Positions 12,601 to 20,617 of a stretch of DNA of 64,000 nt are shown here, in pieces. This DNA comes from Ostrinia nubilalis (taxonomy: Eukaryota; Arthropoda; Insecta; Lepidoptera; Crambidae). The number at the start of each line of letters is the position of its first letter. Position 1 is the first letter of the stretch. The stretch spans positions 16,150,001 through 16,214,000 of the forward strand of contig NC_087099.1 of NCBI RefSeq assembly GCF_963855985.1, written 5' to 3'. The translations under genes and the position numbers were made by a program. The notes under the pieces are model-generated. The model was not told where the DNA came from. It worked only from the letters and a program-made list of their open reading frames with translations, and made no database searches.

Positions 12601-15183
12601 TTCGTATCTCTCATTGGTTTCTTCTTGAAATGACGTGTCTTGCGTTGTTATTTTATTTTCTGTCGAAACTGCGAACGTTTTCGTTTCTTTTAGCGATGTT
12701 GAACTAGATATATCTCTTGCAACAGAATTGCTTATGTCTTGACGTGTTGTACTTTTATTACCTATTGGTTGAAGTAAATGAAAGGTTGTATATTTATTTA
12801 TATTATTTTCTTTTTGCTTACTAGCATTTTTGATCTCAATAATCGCTGATATCGCGTGTACTGCATTATTTTCACTGGCAATTGGGGCATACATATTTAC
12901 TTCCTCTTTGTTCTCATTTGTTTTATCTGCTATTAAAGTACTATTCTGGTAAGAAGTTGTTTGAAAATTCTGAGTTGGAGGACTCAATTCGACGTTGTTT
13001 TCAAATGAAGATAAATTCTTATTTTTATCAAAATGTTCCCTAGGAATCTGCAAATCAGTGGAATATGGTTTTCCAGACTTGTGAAATATATTTTTATCCG
13101 ATAATTTCGTAGTATCTTCCTGATTATTTGAATTTAATTTGTCAGAGTTTCTTTCATTGTCATTTAGACTAGGTGTAAATATAGGGCCACTTTTGTTTTC
13201 TTGAACTACTGGGTTTTTAACTTCCACAGTTTGCTTTGAACTGGTTTCTAAAAAGATTCTGGTATATTTTCTAGTCGATGAACTAGAACTTTGTAAATCC
13301 TCAGTAAGTGTTATCTTGGGATCGGTATCTAATGTCGGTTGGGACGTCATCCCGCTTTTGTTAATTTTAGTTATTTTGGCCATCAATGGTGTATTAACAC
13401 TTTGTAAAACATCATATGGAGTTGACATACTTGTTGTATTTTCTTCCGTTGAATTAGATAGTTTCGTTGTAGGATTTCTAACATAAATATCTTTCTTTAA
13501 AACATTTTCAACTATCGGTGACGTTGTAAAAGCATCATTATAATCAATAGTGTTCGTTTCGTAAACTTGTTCATTTCCAGCTGAAATGTCTAATATCCCA
13601 CGTGAGAGTAAGTTATTCGTACTATCGATCATGTTAAGAGGCTTAGTGTAGTCATAATTGTGTGTAGTATTTTCTAAAGTTAATATTTTATTTTCGTGAT
13701 AATAACTATCCGTAATGGTTTCTAGCTTATTATTAGTCGTTGCAGATACACTAGGTACATCTGACCGCTCATCTTGACGTTTTGAGTTTTTTGATAATAA
13801 ATTATTATTTGACATCATCTGTGTTCCAGATTTGTTCAATGTTTTATCAAACGCAGCTGATAATTTCTTGTAGTCTAAAGGTAAAAATGGATTAAGAAGC
13901 ATCATGTTGTCTTTGATCTTTTGTTTATTTTCGTCAGTAATGCTTTCTTGTTTTATTTGTTCTGTGAGTTCTTGGTTGCGAATAGTGGAATAAGTATTTA
14001 TTTCACCAATACCTGAAGTGGTAATTTTATTTTGTTTTACATTTTCGTCGTACATGCTTACTAATGTTTTTATTCTGGAAATAGTGTCCATCAACGATGG
14101 AGCTTTGGTTTTATTTTGTATCTTTGTTTCCTCTTCGCTCACATCGTCATCATGTATAAAATCAATATTACACATTGTTTTACCTCGATCCCCACAACAT
14201 ATTCTACTATAGTCACCGTGATGTCTCATCGTTCTAACATCTATGTAAATTTTTATCATCCCTTTTCGTTTTAGCAGTTTGAATACCTTGGTAAAATTCC
14301 TTTTTTCGGTTTCAGTCAGAAAAAAATATATTGACTGTAAGTTGCATTCAGAAGCTATAGTCATTTTCATATTCTCAGTGCTTTCTTTTACATCTGAACC
14401 ATACTTTGTATCTATTATATCAATATCCACTGGTGATTTTGTGTAAAGTGTTTCATTTAACTCTTTATCCGAAATAGTCGGAGAATCTTCGTTAGACTTA
14501 TTGATATTGTTTTTATTAGAACGCAGTGTTATAATAACTATGATACTGTGTCTCGAGTTGTCCAAAGTGGATGGAAGTTTCGATTTTTGGAATAAGTTGT
14601 ATGTTTTGATAGAATACTTGTGATATGACTGAGTCTGAATAAGGGTTTCGAATAATAACTGTTTGAGTTTAGTATTGACGTCACTCTGAATAATTGGTAA
14701 CATATTAGTACTCATTTGAACCACTTTATCTGTAGTAATATCCATTTTCTTTCCACAATTAGAATTTTTCATCAAGTTATCGTGTCCCAATAAAGTATCG
14801 TGCATTCTATTTAGTTTTGTAGCAAGTTCAAGTTTCAAGTTTAAACATGTATTGTTGTATATTTTAGTATACAAATCAAGAACTTTTCCGTCGGATTCTT
14901 GTGATTCATCATCGATTTGTAAAGAGTTAGTGTCACCGTGAAAGGACTTTTTTCTTTCATTGTCTTTTAACGTCTCGTGCATACACATACATAAACTGTT
15001 TAGTAATTTTAATGTCACATCGAACAAATGCTCATCACTGGTTGCAGCGTCCACTGATTGTAATATTTTCATCAAAATGAGACTGTCACTAGCACTGCGC
15101 ACTGCTGTGTTATTCACTGTTGTAGAACCATTTGTTGCGATTATCAGATGGAACAATAAAACATAAACCTTGCCACTTATCAT
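3610..15183 (-). CDS. Giant uncharacterised secreted Thr/Ser/Asn-rich protein, 3857 aa, nested in a ChAT intron
   Basis: One intron-free frame of 3857 codons. The start is the first ATG after an in-frame TGA seven codons upstream (15202..15204), in the context AAAATGA. Residues 1-20 (MISGKVYVLLFHLIIATNGS) look like a signal peptide; no later membrane segment is obvious. Composition is dominated by T, S, N, K, E and D, with very many N-x-S/T sequons and TTT/STT runs, suggesting a disordered, heavily glycosylated extracellular protein. Cysteines cluster in the first 340 residues (CMCMHE near 65, ICCGDRGKTMC at about 325-338) and in one pair near 3536 and 3563, with a very long Cys-free centre. 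Four 59-residue repeats lie at about 2794-3030 and three 9-residue repeats at about 2251-2277. The C-terminus has an acidic run (about 3792-3807) and RPRRTRPRR. It fills most of the ChAT intron 15797..2337 on the same strand. I recognise no family; mucin-like is a description, not a homology. Confidence 0.85.
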   Translation of the reverse strand: MISGKVYVLLFHLIIATNGSTTVNNTAVRSASDSLILMKILQSVDAATSDEHLFDVTLKLLNSLCMCMHETLKDNERKKSFHGDTNSLQIDDESQESDGKVLDLYTKIYNNTCLNLKLELATKLNRMHDTLLGHDNLMKNSNCGKKMDITTDKVVQMSTNMLPIIQSDVNTKLKQLLFETLIQTQSYHKYSIKTYNLFQKSKLPSTLDNSRHSIIVIITLRSNKNNINKSNEDSPTISDKELNETLYTKSPVDIDIIDTKYGSDVKESTENMKMTIASECNLQSIYFFLTETEKRNFTKVFKLLKRKGMIKIYIDVRTMRHHGDYSRICCGDRGKTMCNIDFIHDDDVSEEETKIQNKTKAPSLMDTISRIKTLVSMYDENVKQNKITTSGIGEINTYSTIRNQELTEQIKQESITDENKQKIKDNMMLLNPFLPLDYKKLSAAFDKTLNKSGTQMMSNNNLLSKNSKRQDERSDVPSVSATTNNKLETITDSYYHENKILTLENTTHNYDYTKPLNMIDSTNNLLSRGILDISAGNEQVYETNTIDYNDAFTTSPIVENVLKKDIYVRNPTTKLSNSTEENTTSMSTPYDVLQSVNTPLMAKITKINKSGMTSQPTLDTDPKITLTEDLQSSSSSTRKYTRIFLETSSKQTVEVKNPVVQENKSGPIFTPSLNDNERNSDKLNSNNQEDTTKLSDKNIFHKSGKPYSTDLQIPREHFDKNKNLSSFENNVELSPPTQNFQTTSYQNSTLIADKTNENKEEVNMYAPIASENNAVHAISAIIEIKNASKQKENNINKYTTFHLLQPIGNKSTTRQDISNSVARDISSSTSLKETKTFAVSTENKITTQDTSFQEETNERYETNVASNKPSSNKQFILRENVEDLIEEDKKNTDLTTNVMLQKTPEQNVDQYLLKQKPLDLTAPVGSDSYDKSIKLKGTQNLDNKSSWVGRNEEIKTSAKQKNKDTITNFVMTGKPTEQSLQTPIFKYKKWMKTKNNSEQNSTIKYNLDMILMSTYNTPEDFVKTNDRRSHSTAANTENLQDLLNSITVWYNTNLSTTAIENNAVFTTPIQREIEVNKEKLYSNDQPITKVITNKQLPEIRMPITYFLNKNNNLILTTTNALTSDNYFATDKQQTKKEMTKTRSYPNINPITLTPKDNNIVLERPIQQEFNTVVYPKTNFVTANDIKTTEKNIFAKNNQEKYKAPYFSADMKQIISTDFYLPSSLESNHNGNIETKLESQNNLEDKNEKNTLPSSNRKEEIAFFKVNKVNLEKDIQPASQTITYLDAPNRDRMQNKTTNQAEIEQNYIKFTLPENSKINKNNTAYRVILETQTPLSFEKTFADKETNDKSLYNEIEMITKNEHETKQPKDTLIFYGLNNKNSKKNISPPQDYLQNNVDTGAKVNESAVNNKDQTINYNITTYRNIDTTYLDETIGLISTERDITDQTKTSYNRYELHNVSNTDSFNRFKGQTDDVKENTFRDKTTTSNIETYTNIQKLNEIITNINKDNYVTKNSFTKPAKNTIDAHNIVITNEAYPPSNNLRVKDTIFFPLPSYETDIPSTKVYVNDIEFKDNNKSSFEYVTKTGTSRENHRNITVRHHNNILPNITTNNLNQIYSSVISPTKQQMKRLVSRENTRNDKNLVTIPEHYRQLEEYDEVGLDKNTELQVLDTDTSSFVEYNNVNFIQTKTNKEVVTAVTQTLTATEPQNVIRPTLAVSNLIPTVTNTPVLSNTLSNKITPGISLANIDEPIPKELSSTTAYTITVPEIKVKSNVNKEMYLDIVQSLSSQNQIVTTDMTSLSNESKWTLEKPEILKVSTISQETNELENSSSKKTLDFDSTVSLLNHKKITSVISNIKDNNTEIDKDNIVYSTAFTDEEIMSTMDTTSQQSQDAVENTNRIENLLLLLKSVKNSEDLSTATYSNNSFTTEVVQNIAEIASKVNTIIQTSIPSNHSNENDNERFDKLFPDSPNTTMPLHFYGELRNDTEDSSFKANTVPQKQSISSNQIKKFTKINLTSFSEYTPKDRPEYTKPTFLTESFSEKERHTLITTQPDELRNYSKEISTKSVGITVSYPVIVQLTEGNGPSMVPSTERAEVASLQFKHLDELSAMTPSLKEYENIVTITNKFTDSTDKDDDDTQNNKLAIVENTTRYNILENFQNILRAPVAKIDFENVSYTTFLSVGNTSKAGLAENSNFVATNTLNDNKSELKNFNQVMKPQSNFDFSDVYTEKKILKTVSSTELKENNKINKFMTKPMTTEALTEPMTTEALTEPMTTEALKIVSTKLLKKFNGTTSNDILTTYKPQLLSKDTITDGNNNLTTENNANEVIDITENTIISNLKDENNEHRESGKKWTNLMPINQFEESTDKNTHLTIMNNKYFATKDATIDRTDKLSLQTIKEPKLFTEITSKKSIDVSENLSIRKDTTTNLLPEYSVNIPSNNRLKDDNIVSKENKQTMTTEVMYKSPVLNEQTFFKMFTTVPKKENVKSSHGSKDENTNVMQPVVISKSNKGFTFPESNDSSNISFFSNTDSADSNNLNLKSITKVQKPIMVTTASIKPSLMNINEENNNNNITFSKDFNKTSSKTLDEQIGSKSNLFSVTDISWTVDKSLHDTIKAHDIDNLSENLIYTNQITTNSFQNKTSKETFKNEGEKESLTSLDIENYDKILSLQESDRKLLIETSTLKQTSSDSFSVMLHENREFPDLSTNTNSALESLNTITDDTFKPSQMRNEQETSAIYSTTSGVGFVKKESSTLKKFNDQFTHKDNTDFTPSNNVNFTSAIGKMLHGPQEFSNLLIEHYSPSSLQTTFGNYSTINDVTQSQSITPISSKQKQLVEEKSQEIQFTATPYAITGLGDLPENYSPSSLPTTLDNYSTINDDTQSMTSLTSKPMQLVEEIPQDTQVTATPYAITGLGDLPENYSPSSLQTTLGNNSKINDDTQSMTPLTSKPMQLVEEISQDTQVTATPYAITGLGDLPKNYSPSSLQTTLGNNSTINDDTQSITPISFKPMQLVEEISQDTQVKATPYAFTGLGNVQSNSILYVENTKTEIDMTLAETTTEHFTARSASTSTSKHDDVTPSLSSDEATLNLPQTNRSGVPGRLVTSEILYPNITARIKNKFSTGKQKKPPNTVQVDSFKLLFPETEHSTNKTHKNTTIDMDLPKYSEILTQTYELSTVTETEDENTESMSRHTDNKWSTDHTILDIRTSSEKTFKAYNVPNVSTIINITRRFMYNLPQNLKSAEIKHNDNNNTNLTKLRESGSSSNSTLSSILKNMLKKLNQSSIDRIPSDKQNNTGQDKMSNRSDVVHITRLTKKTSPKIENPRYDVIGKPFFNSNNSIHKLGNDTDKNQEGHTQFNSSLKLSTDSTKHLFDKLVSHSIELKDLKPLTKSYNISGDHMNIMPNKVYTTLHYPQYTLSYPSKIAPILKSRIVTATDKPSPLNRRTYLFRKYENNNMLVNNTTRHTTSYKPISTHMTQTVTSSAQTTKTIKYNTYKPTTEDLDNTVSLEARIKLFKENLPKSKYTTIKGSQVGIKIKNTPACELLRNLSHHVDPSLKSFIELVKASNCSEELTPTSSINPPVKVKVRRNKILTKNFVSLNPNLTKVKLLDPFVKTNLYPIKIVSPKTQRKIMRRIHLASKNKEIMTMNTGDFFSQRRFMTQNNVNAARKFRPDTMNMRVYKPTSVPRQVVLRPKFDQERTNLRPKPLIYQNKDNFFRDEYQNQRRAFSWRDNYIQKVLKKKQPAVPKYNVLARPFVLEPSTKPKVLRDRVDSIRNYLINTDFVKSTTQRDFFLDSPLDDSDGLGDDDDGEDDEMPQQLLLPLKRNFWIPEEVKTTTTKRPRRTRPRRTIFFLSPTVPYNRYF
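6095..6802 (-). repeat. Four tandem 177-bp units inside the giant gene
   Basis: The landmark CCCAGTCCGG recurs at 6095, 6272, 6449 and 6626, exactly 177 bp apart, so each unit is 59 codons and keeps the frame. Each encodes NYSPSSLQTT ... NDDTQS ... QLVEE ... TQVTATPYAITGLGDLP with few changes. The unit at the high-coordinate end (protein N-terminal side, about 6626..6802) is the most diverged and carries two extra codons (TQSQS). The others are close to identical, pointing to recent unequal crossing-over or gene conversion. Confidence 0.95.
8354..8434 (-). repeat. Three tandem 27-bp units inside the giant gene
   Basis: AGTGCTTCAGTAGTCATGGG starts at 8354, 8381 and 8408, a 27-bp period. On the minus strand this encodes the nine-residue unit TEPMTTEAL three times. 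The copies are almost identical at DNA level, so the array is young or kept uniform, and it preserves the reading frame. Confidence 0.95.
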
Positions 15184-15620
15184 TTTAAAGCAGTTACGTG
15201 TTCATTTTTTAATTTCATGTTGCATGTATCGACTGTGTGGCGTTATAATGGAGGAAACAATAGTTCTTACACCATTGTTTTGAGCTGCGGCTATCGGAAC
15301 GAAAACTTTCATCGTTAGGCAGCGATAACGCTTGTTTGACCGAAATACTTGACCGAACTCGTATAAAATCAAACATCTTTGATTTTGCAGGAGATTTGAT
15401 ATTGTCACAGCTCAAGTAAAAAACTCTTTTTAGACTAGTTATAAGTCTTATTATTAAAAAATAAGTCTTCAAGATCTCACCCAGATATTCGTTGTCGTCC
15501 ATTGGTCCTTATGCTCCTATTCTACTTTTTTGAAACCTCACGGCCAAAAACCTTAATGATGACCTATTAAAGAGGCCTGGTGTACGCATATTTTGTCGCC
15601 CTTATGACATCCACCGGCAT
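15184..15620. other. 5' flank of the giant gene within the ChAT intron
   Basis: This stretch should hold the promoter and 5' untranslated region of the nested gene. I see no clear TATA box or initiator. Two overlapping minus-strand open frames (95 codons at 15215..15502 and 68 codons at 15202..15408) have no recognisable similarity and are most simply chance frames or leader sequence. An upstream exon spliced to the giant frame cannot be excluded. Confidence 0.4.
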
Positions 15621-15774
15621 CTTACCCAGTTATCCATCTCCCGCTGCCGGTCGAGCAGCGCCTCCTCCAGCCTCGACCCGAGCTCCTACGGCCCAGCTGG
15701 TCTCTAGCTACTGACGGCTTATCACCACTGCCGCCAGCTCAGACAGTAACCAGCGCCTCCTGCAGGTGTGGCCC
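15621..15774 (-). pseudogene. Decayed tandem duplicate of the ChAT exon
   Basis: This stretch repeats the neighbouring ChAT exon (15798..15989). The plus-strand run CCCAGTTATCCATCTCCCGC, covering the exon end and donor, is identical in both, and similarity continues through GCGCCTCCT, CAGCTGGTCTC and CACCACTGCCGCCAGCTC. The copy has lost a block in the middle and carries TGA and TAG in the ancestral minus-strand frame region, so it cannot encode the ChAT segment. Its donor reads GTAAGA, a good splice site. No matching acceptor for the duplicate was identified. It sits only 23 bp downstream of the true exon in ChAT orientation. Confidence 0.85.
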
Positions 15775-15797
15775 TACACTACTTTTCTGAGTCTCAC

Positions 15798-15989
15798 CCA
15801 GTTATCCATCTCCCGCTGCCGGTCGAGTAGCGCCTCCTGCAGCCTTGGCCCCAGCTCTTCCATGAAGCCGCGAACGACAGCACGGCTGGTCTCCAGCTGC
15901 TGGCCGCTCACCACCACCGCCGCCAGCTCCAGGTACGTGTCCAGTGTCTCCTGCAGGTCTGGTACCGGCAGCTTGGGCAGCTGGACGTT
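15798..15989 (-). CDS. ChAT: Choline acetyltransferase, internal exon (N-terminal region)
   Basis: The exon is 192 bp (64 codons, phase 0 at both ends). It encodes NVQLPKLPVPDLQETLDTYL, then a helical stretch and EALLDRQREMDNW. LPKLPVP..L..TL..YL is the hallmark start of the choline/carnitine acyltransferase domain and is shared by ChAT and carnitine acyltransferases. The context and the join to WWLDDMYM and INSSPGMVFP make it ChAT. The acceptor TCTTCCCCAG and donor GTGAGA are both good on the minus strand. It joins GAGTTCCAG of the exon at 16218 upstream and GTGACAGAATGG at 2336 downstream, without frame change. Exon GC content is far above that of the surrounding intron. Confidence 0.95.
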
Positions 15990-16217
15990 CTGGGGAAGAC
16001 ATTTTAGTTTAACGATAGATATCGTGTTTACCACCCCAAAACAATAGTCAGAATTTCACAATAAATGTAACGCTTTGGTGGAAATAACCTGCCAGTTTTC
16101 CCTCTCCCATATCTTTTCTCGTCTTGTCTCGTTTCTGCCGGGCCCAAGGCTTGGCGCAATTCGAGATAATGTTCTGTAAAGTTTAAAATAACTTAGATAT
16201 GTATAAGAAGTGAGTAC

Positions 16218-16291
16218 CTGGAACTCCTCGTCCTCTGTACCGAAGCCCTGTGTGCTGAGCCATCTCTTCGGCAGCGACAGCAGCGACTCCG
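16218..16291 (-). CDS. ChAT: Choline acetyltransferase, internal exon near the N-terminus
   Basis: The exon is 74 bp. After two bases of a split codon it encodes ESLLSLPKRWLSTQGFGTEDEEFQ in part; insect ChAT has a similar S-L-P-K-x-W-L-S-T segment just before LPKVPVP (from memory). The acceptor TTTCTTTCACAG and donor GTACTC flank it on the minus strand. It joins in phase 0 to the exon at 15989. The preceding exon must supply one base of the first codon. I could not find that exon in the window; it should lie at higher coordinates, possibly past VAChT. This segment is outside the catalytic core. Confidence 0.88.
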
Positions 16292-17828
16292 CTGTGAAAG
16301 AAACGTTCCTTTAGTATAGCCTTATGCCTAGAAGCCTAGCCTACGTTACACGAGCATTCTTTTATGAATATAATAAAACCCACAAGTTCCAACTATGTAG
16401 GTATTTAGACTCTCTTGTCAATGTTACATACCTAATGAGACACTGTAACATGAACCTGTATTTCGTATATTAATCGCCAGCAGATTAGGTACTTTAGTCT
16501 GTCCCAGATTACAGTATTTATTAGTTGTCGTTACGCTGTCTGAACTAGCTTCTGTCTGAGATTTCACTTACGTATGTTTCGGTCTGAGACAATCTAATAA
16601 CATTTAATTTCAAGTCAAAACAGAATCCCTAACCACGACAAACCATGGGTTTTTACAAACGTTCGCAGCTTTTTACCTAATTTTTAATAGCAACAAAATT
16701 TCTCAGCTATCTCTATACCAAAACTCACATACCTACAACATCAAATTGCTTCTGCAGCATAGACGTGAAAATGTAACAAATTGACAGACCTTTCACTACT
16801 ATCACACGAGTATTCATAAATAAATGAAAATAGGAAACAAAAAAGATAAAAGCTTTAGTAGGTGCTAAGGTGTTTTATCTAGCTCTTTTCTTCCACAAAC
16901 CAAAGCCTTCCTGAAAGCAAAACCGAATTAACTTTTACAATACGGCCCAAATTGAAAAACTCCGATCGTCTTACCAAGGTTTATCTGAGCTAAAGGCCAA
17001 TAAGTCCCAATCTTGCGGACAACCGGCTGTTTACTGAGCTACCCGGGCGCGTAATACCGGATACCGAGTACCGGGTGCAAAGTGCCCGGGTGAATTAAGA
17101 TCTAGTGCCAATATCCGGCTGGGAATGGGAAGGTTCAGCAGTTTGGTACATCCAATTTGTTATTTGTAAAGGTCACTTATCAGCAGTCAGTTTAAAAGGT
17201 GTTTAAAATCCAATGTACCTATGCTATTACTTAAAAATATAGATTTTGTTTCATTTGTGCTGACTAAAGAGATGTGATATTTCAAACTATGATATACTTA
17301 AAGACGCTCAAGATTCTATTCGACCAATTTGCCCTTGGCATGAAGATTCATATTTGTGTGTAATATCATACCTCGTGTCTATTTTTTAAATCTTTTAAGA
17401 CTAAAAATACACCAGTCTTTATTAACAATTTTCCTTTTCTTTGAACCTAAAGTACGAAAAGCTTACATTATCATCATGATACTTTGTTTTTCATCTAGCA
17501 TTATTAAATATTAAGTCCCTAAAGTGCTGGTTAGATACCCTTAGAGCAGATTATAGTAACGGGCTTATAAAAGTATCTAGAGACTGATAAAAATAACTAG
17601 ATATTTCAAGCAACTGCTTTACTTATTTCTAGGGAGAGTAGGTGGGTGGAGAAACAGTGGCAATATCCGTTGCACGAAGCTTTGCTGAATTGGCTTAGTG
17701 CAGTTTGTATAACCATCGATGTTTTTAAATAGAAATGAAAAAGTATGGTTGGTTTAGTTTCGTTTTAAGTAGAGTTTCAAGTAGAGTTGTTTGTGTATTA
17801 AACCTACGTCCTACATATTCTTTTTTAA
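16292..17828. other. ChAT intron, no gene seen
   Basis: AT-rich intronic sequence upstream (in ChAT sense) of the 16218..16291 exon. A short GC-rich patch with CCGGGTGC/ACCGGGTG words lies near 17040..17100. I found no open frame with similarity and no recognised transposon. Confidence 0.4.
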
Positions 17829-18291
17829 ACTAAGCTTTAAGTTTACCAAGGTACCTGCATGCCAAATTTCAAGCGTCTAACTTAAGCGGTTTAGATTTTT
17901 CATACAAATGTTTTTTCCCGCTAACTCCCGTTTCCGTGAGAATTTTGGAATATCCTATTGTAACTAAGCTTTAAGTTTACTAAGGTACCTGCATGCCAAA
18001 TTTCAAGCGTCTAACTTAAGCGGTTTAGATTTTTCATACAAAAGAATTTTCCCGCTAATTCCCGTTCCGGTGGGAATTCCTAAGTATACTTTAACCAGCC
18101 TGGAGTATGAAGAATAATTGTACCAAGTTTCGTTAAAATCCGTCGAGTAGTTTTTGTAGACAGACAAAAGTTTTACTGATTGCATTTTTGGCATCAGTAG
18201 GTATCGATCACTAACCACCCCCTGATAGTTATTTTGAAAATATATTTCATGTACAGAATTGACCTCTCTACAGATTTATTATAAGTATAGA
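17829..18291 (-). mobile_element. Helitron-like element copy, 3'-truncated, with internal 134-bp tandem duplication
   Basis: Read on the minus strand it starts TCTATACTTATAATAAATCTG at 18291, after an A (the A|TC insertion type), and runs through TAGAGAGGTCAATTCTGTAC and a GCCAAAAATGCAATCAG motif. The 3' CTAG end is missing. An inner block starting CTAAGCTTTAAG is present twice, at 17830 and 17964. The same family is present at 22341..22913 (plus) and 23540..23851 (minus). Confidence 0.7.
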
Positions 18292-18299
18292 TTAATGTC

Positions 18300-20617
18300 G
18301 CCTTGGTAACTAGGTAGGTATTTTTGAATAGGTTAATTTTCAAATCTAATACTTTGGATCCATCAAAATTACTCAGAAGTATAATTTATATTCAAAATAG
18401 ATTGCGTAGTCTTAACTACATTTACACTTATATCTCGTCAGGCACACGGTACTCGTAAATAGAGACGTTTAAAATTGTTTCAATAATAATATCTCTCGAT
18501 ATGATTGCTGTCCCATCCCTAGCCCATGCTGTCGCAACATTTCAAGGGATTTCCTCGCTTGCTCGGTACTTTCCACGTAACCACTCGAAAGCGGATGCCG
18601 GCATTCTTTTCATAATGAAAATGGATACAGTATTGTCATTTTCAACTTAAAAGTGTATCTATGAAAGACATGAAGCTAAATTAATACTGTTACATCTGCA
18701 TTCTATATTTGTAATATTATATATGCTTTTGTGTATGTGCTGCGAAATCTTTGTTTCCTCATTGTTTGAAGTATTGCTATAACCGTCTACTTGCTGTTTT
18801 ACAATTTTGAAACTAGCTAGCATAGATTTTCTGTACTAAAATGATGAAATTTATTGGGAAATTTTGCTTTGAAATTAGTTGTAGTAGTAGGTCATAGTAT
18901 TTGAGTATGTTTTGCGTCAGTGACAATACTGTAACTTCTCTTCCACTATGGCGGTACCGTACCGTACCGTGTATAAAATACCTGGTAACGGTATAAAGTT
19001 GCCAATTTATGGGATAGGATGACGCAAAGTGCACGGGATAGTTAAGAGCTCGCTCGGCTTAGTTTCACCTAATTGGAGACTTTGTAATCCCAAGTTATTT
19101 TGAAGCAAAAACAAAACTGCGAGATATTCTAGTTGAAAGTTTTGTAACTGGATGACATAATAAGTTGTTAGTTTCTAGACGTAACAAAAAGCTTCCTTGT
19201 TTAAAACTTTTCTTTTCTATCGCCTGTTTCACCAGCTTATCGCTACGTGCTCTTCACATTGCATCTACATTCACAAATTTAGGACAAATGCAAATTTTTA
19301 CTCTTTAATTTATTTATTTACACTTATGCATATAAAAGTACAGTAAATGTACAGTGGCGGACTTAATGACGGGTGGCATTCTCTACCAGTCAACCACGTT
19401 AATCATTTTTATAGCTGTGTCGCACATTAGAAAAGTCTCTTAATTCAGTCTATCTACCCCAACTTAATCTTACCTATCCGAAACCATCTCATTAACTACT
19501 AGGTACATCCTTTATCGGAGGACTGTAACCTCCAAATAAGTCCAGTGGGCCCAACATAAATTGCTGGCATTGATTAATTCGGGCGAGTGATGGATGCGCG
19601 ATAGCATCGCGACCAAATTAGTTGCGCAAACGACCCCTCGCGCCCGCTTCGATGCCCGGGGAGGACAACCAGCACATAGTAATTTGAGGGGGTTATTACT
19701 TATTACTTCCGGTGATTAGTCTAGTTTGATACAGAAATGTTTCCACTTTTGATAATTTCAGCAGTTCAGCAGATCGTCGCTTATGACAAGATACAATAAC
19801 GAGTAGGTACGGCCAGATGGCATAATTTTTCACAGCTACTAAAATAAAGATAATTAATTTCATGCGTAATTAATTTAGTGTTTGGCTTTGAAGAAAATTT
19901 AAGGTTCGCGAGTGTTAGCAATCGCGTCCTTTACGGCGATATACCGGCTAGACGATCGGCCGATTACTTTTCAGAAGTACTAAAATAGAGGAAAATAATT
20001 TATTGTTAACGACGCAATGAATTTTGTAACTAACAAACTATTGGCACAGAATAATAATAAGTACTTCGTACAGAAGATTTTCTTCGCGAAGGTATTTAAA
20101 AAAAATTATGCTCAATGTCGTTAACAATATGGTGTAATTTAGCTTGTCTCAAGAGTCGAGCACCATTTTGTTGACAAACGTCAGTGATCGGTACTGCGCC
20201 GAAGACATAGGGCTGACTTCGGTAAAATGATGTGTGACGTGAGGTGCCAAACTGCAAAAAATGGCGGAGGAAATACATGAATAAGCATGAATTATATTTT
20301 GTGTTTCTAATATTATTCAGGTAGTTAAAAAATACTGCACAGTATTAATTGCACCACCGTTTTTACATTGGTTTAATGTCTTTACAATGCAAATGGGTGA
20401 AGAATACGTGCGTGCGTCAATACTCGCTCGTGATTGTCCTGTCGATTTGGTACCTCAGGAGGGGTAGTCGCGCGTGTTTTGTTTTCGATGCAAACTCGCG
20501 GAGATGAACAGGCCTGCTATTGGTAACTAGATAAGAACATACGAAATTGAAAATGTTACTTTTTGAGCTGGCTGAACTGTATGTCATGGGCTCTCTCCCG
20601 GACCCTGAGCGATTGAA
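18300..20617. other. ChAT long intron, no gene seen
   Basis: Mostly AT-rich unique sequence. TTTATTTATTTA near 19308..19320 may be the tail of an old LINE insertion. The patch around 18950..18970 has repeated GTACC words. Short open frames show no recognisable similarity. Confidence 0.4.

Noticed and set aside
15202..15502. Two overlapping minus-strand frames just upstream of the giant gene
   Set aside because: Short, no similarity, no splice join to the giant frame evident. An in-frame TGA separates the upstream sequence from the giant frame.
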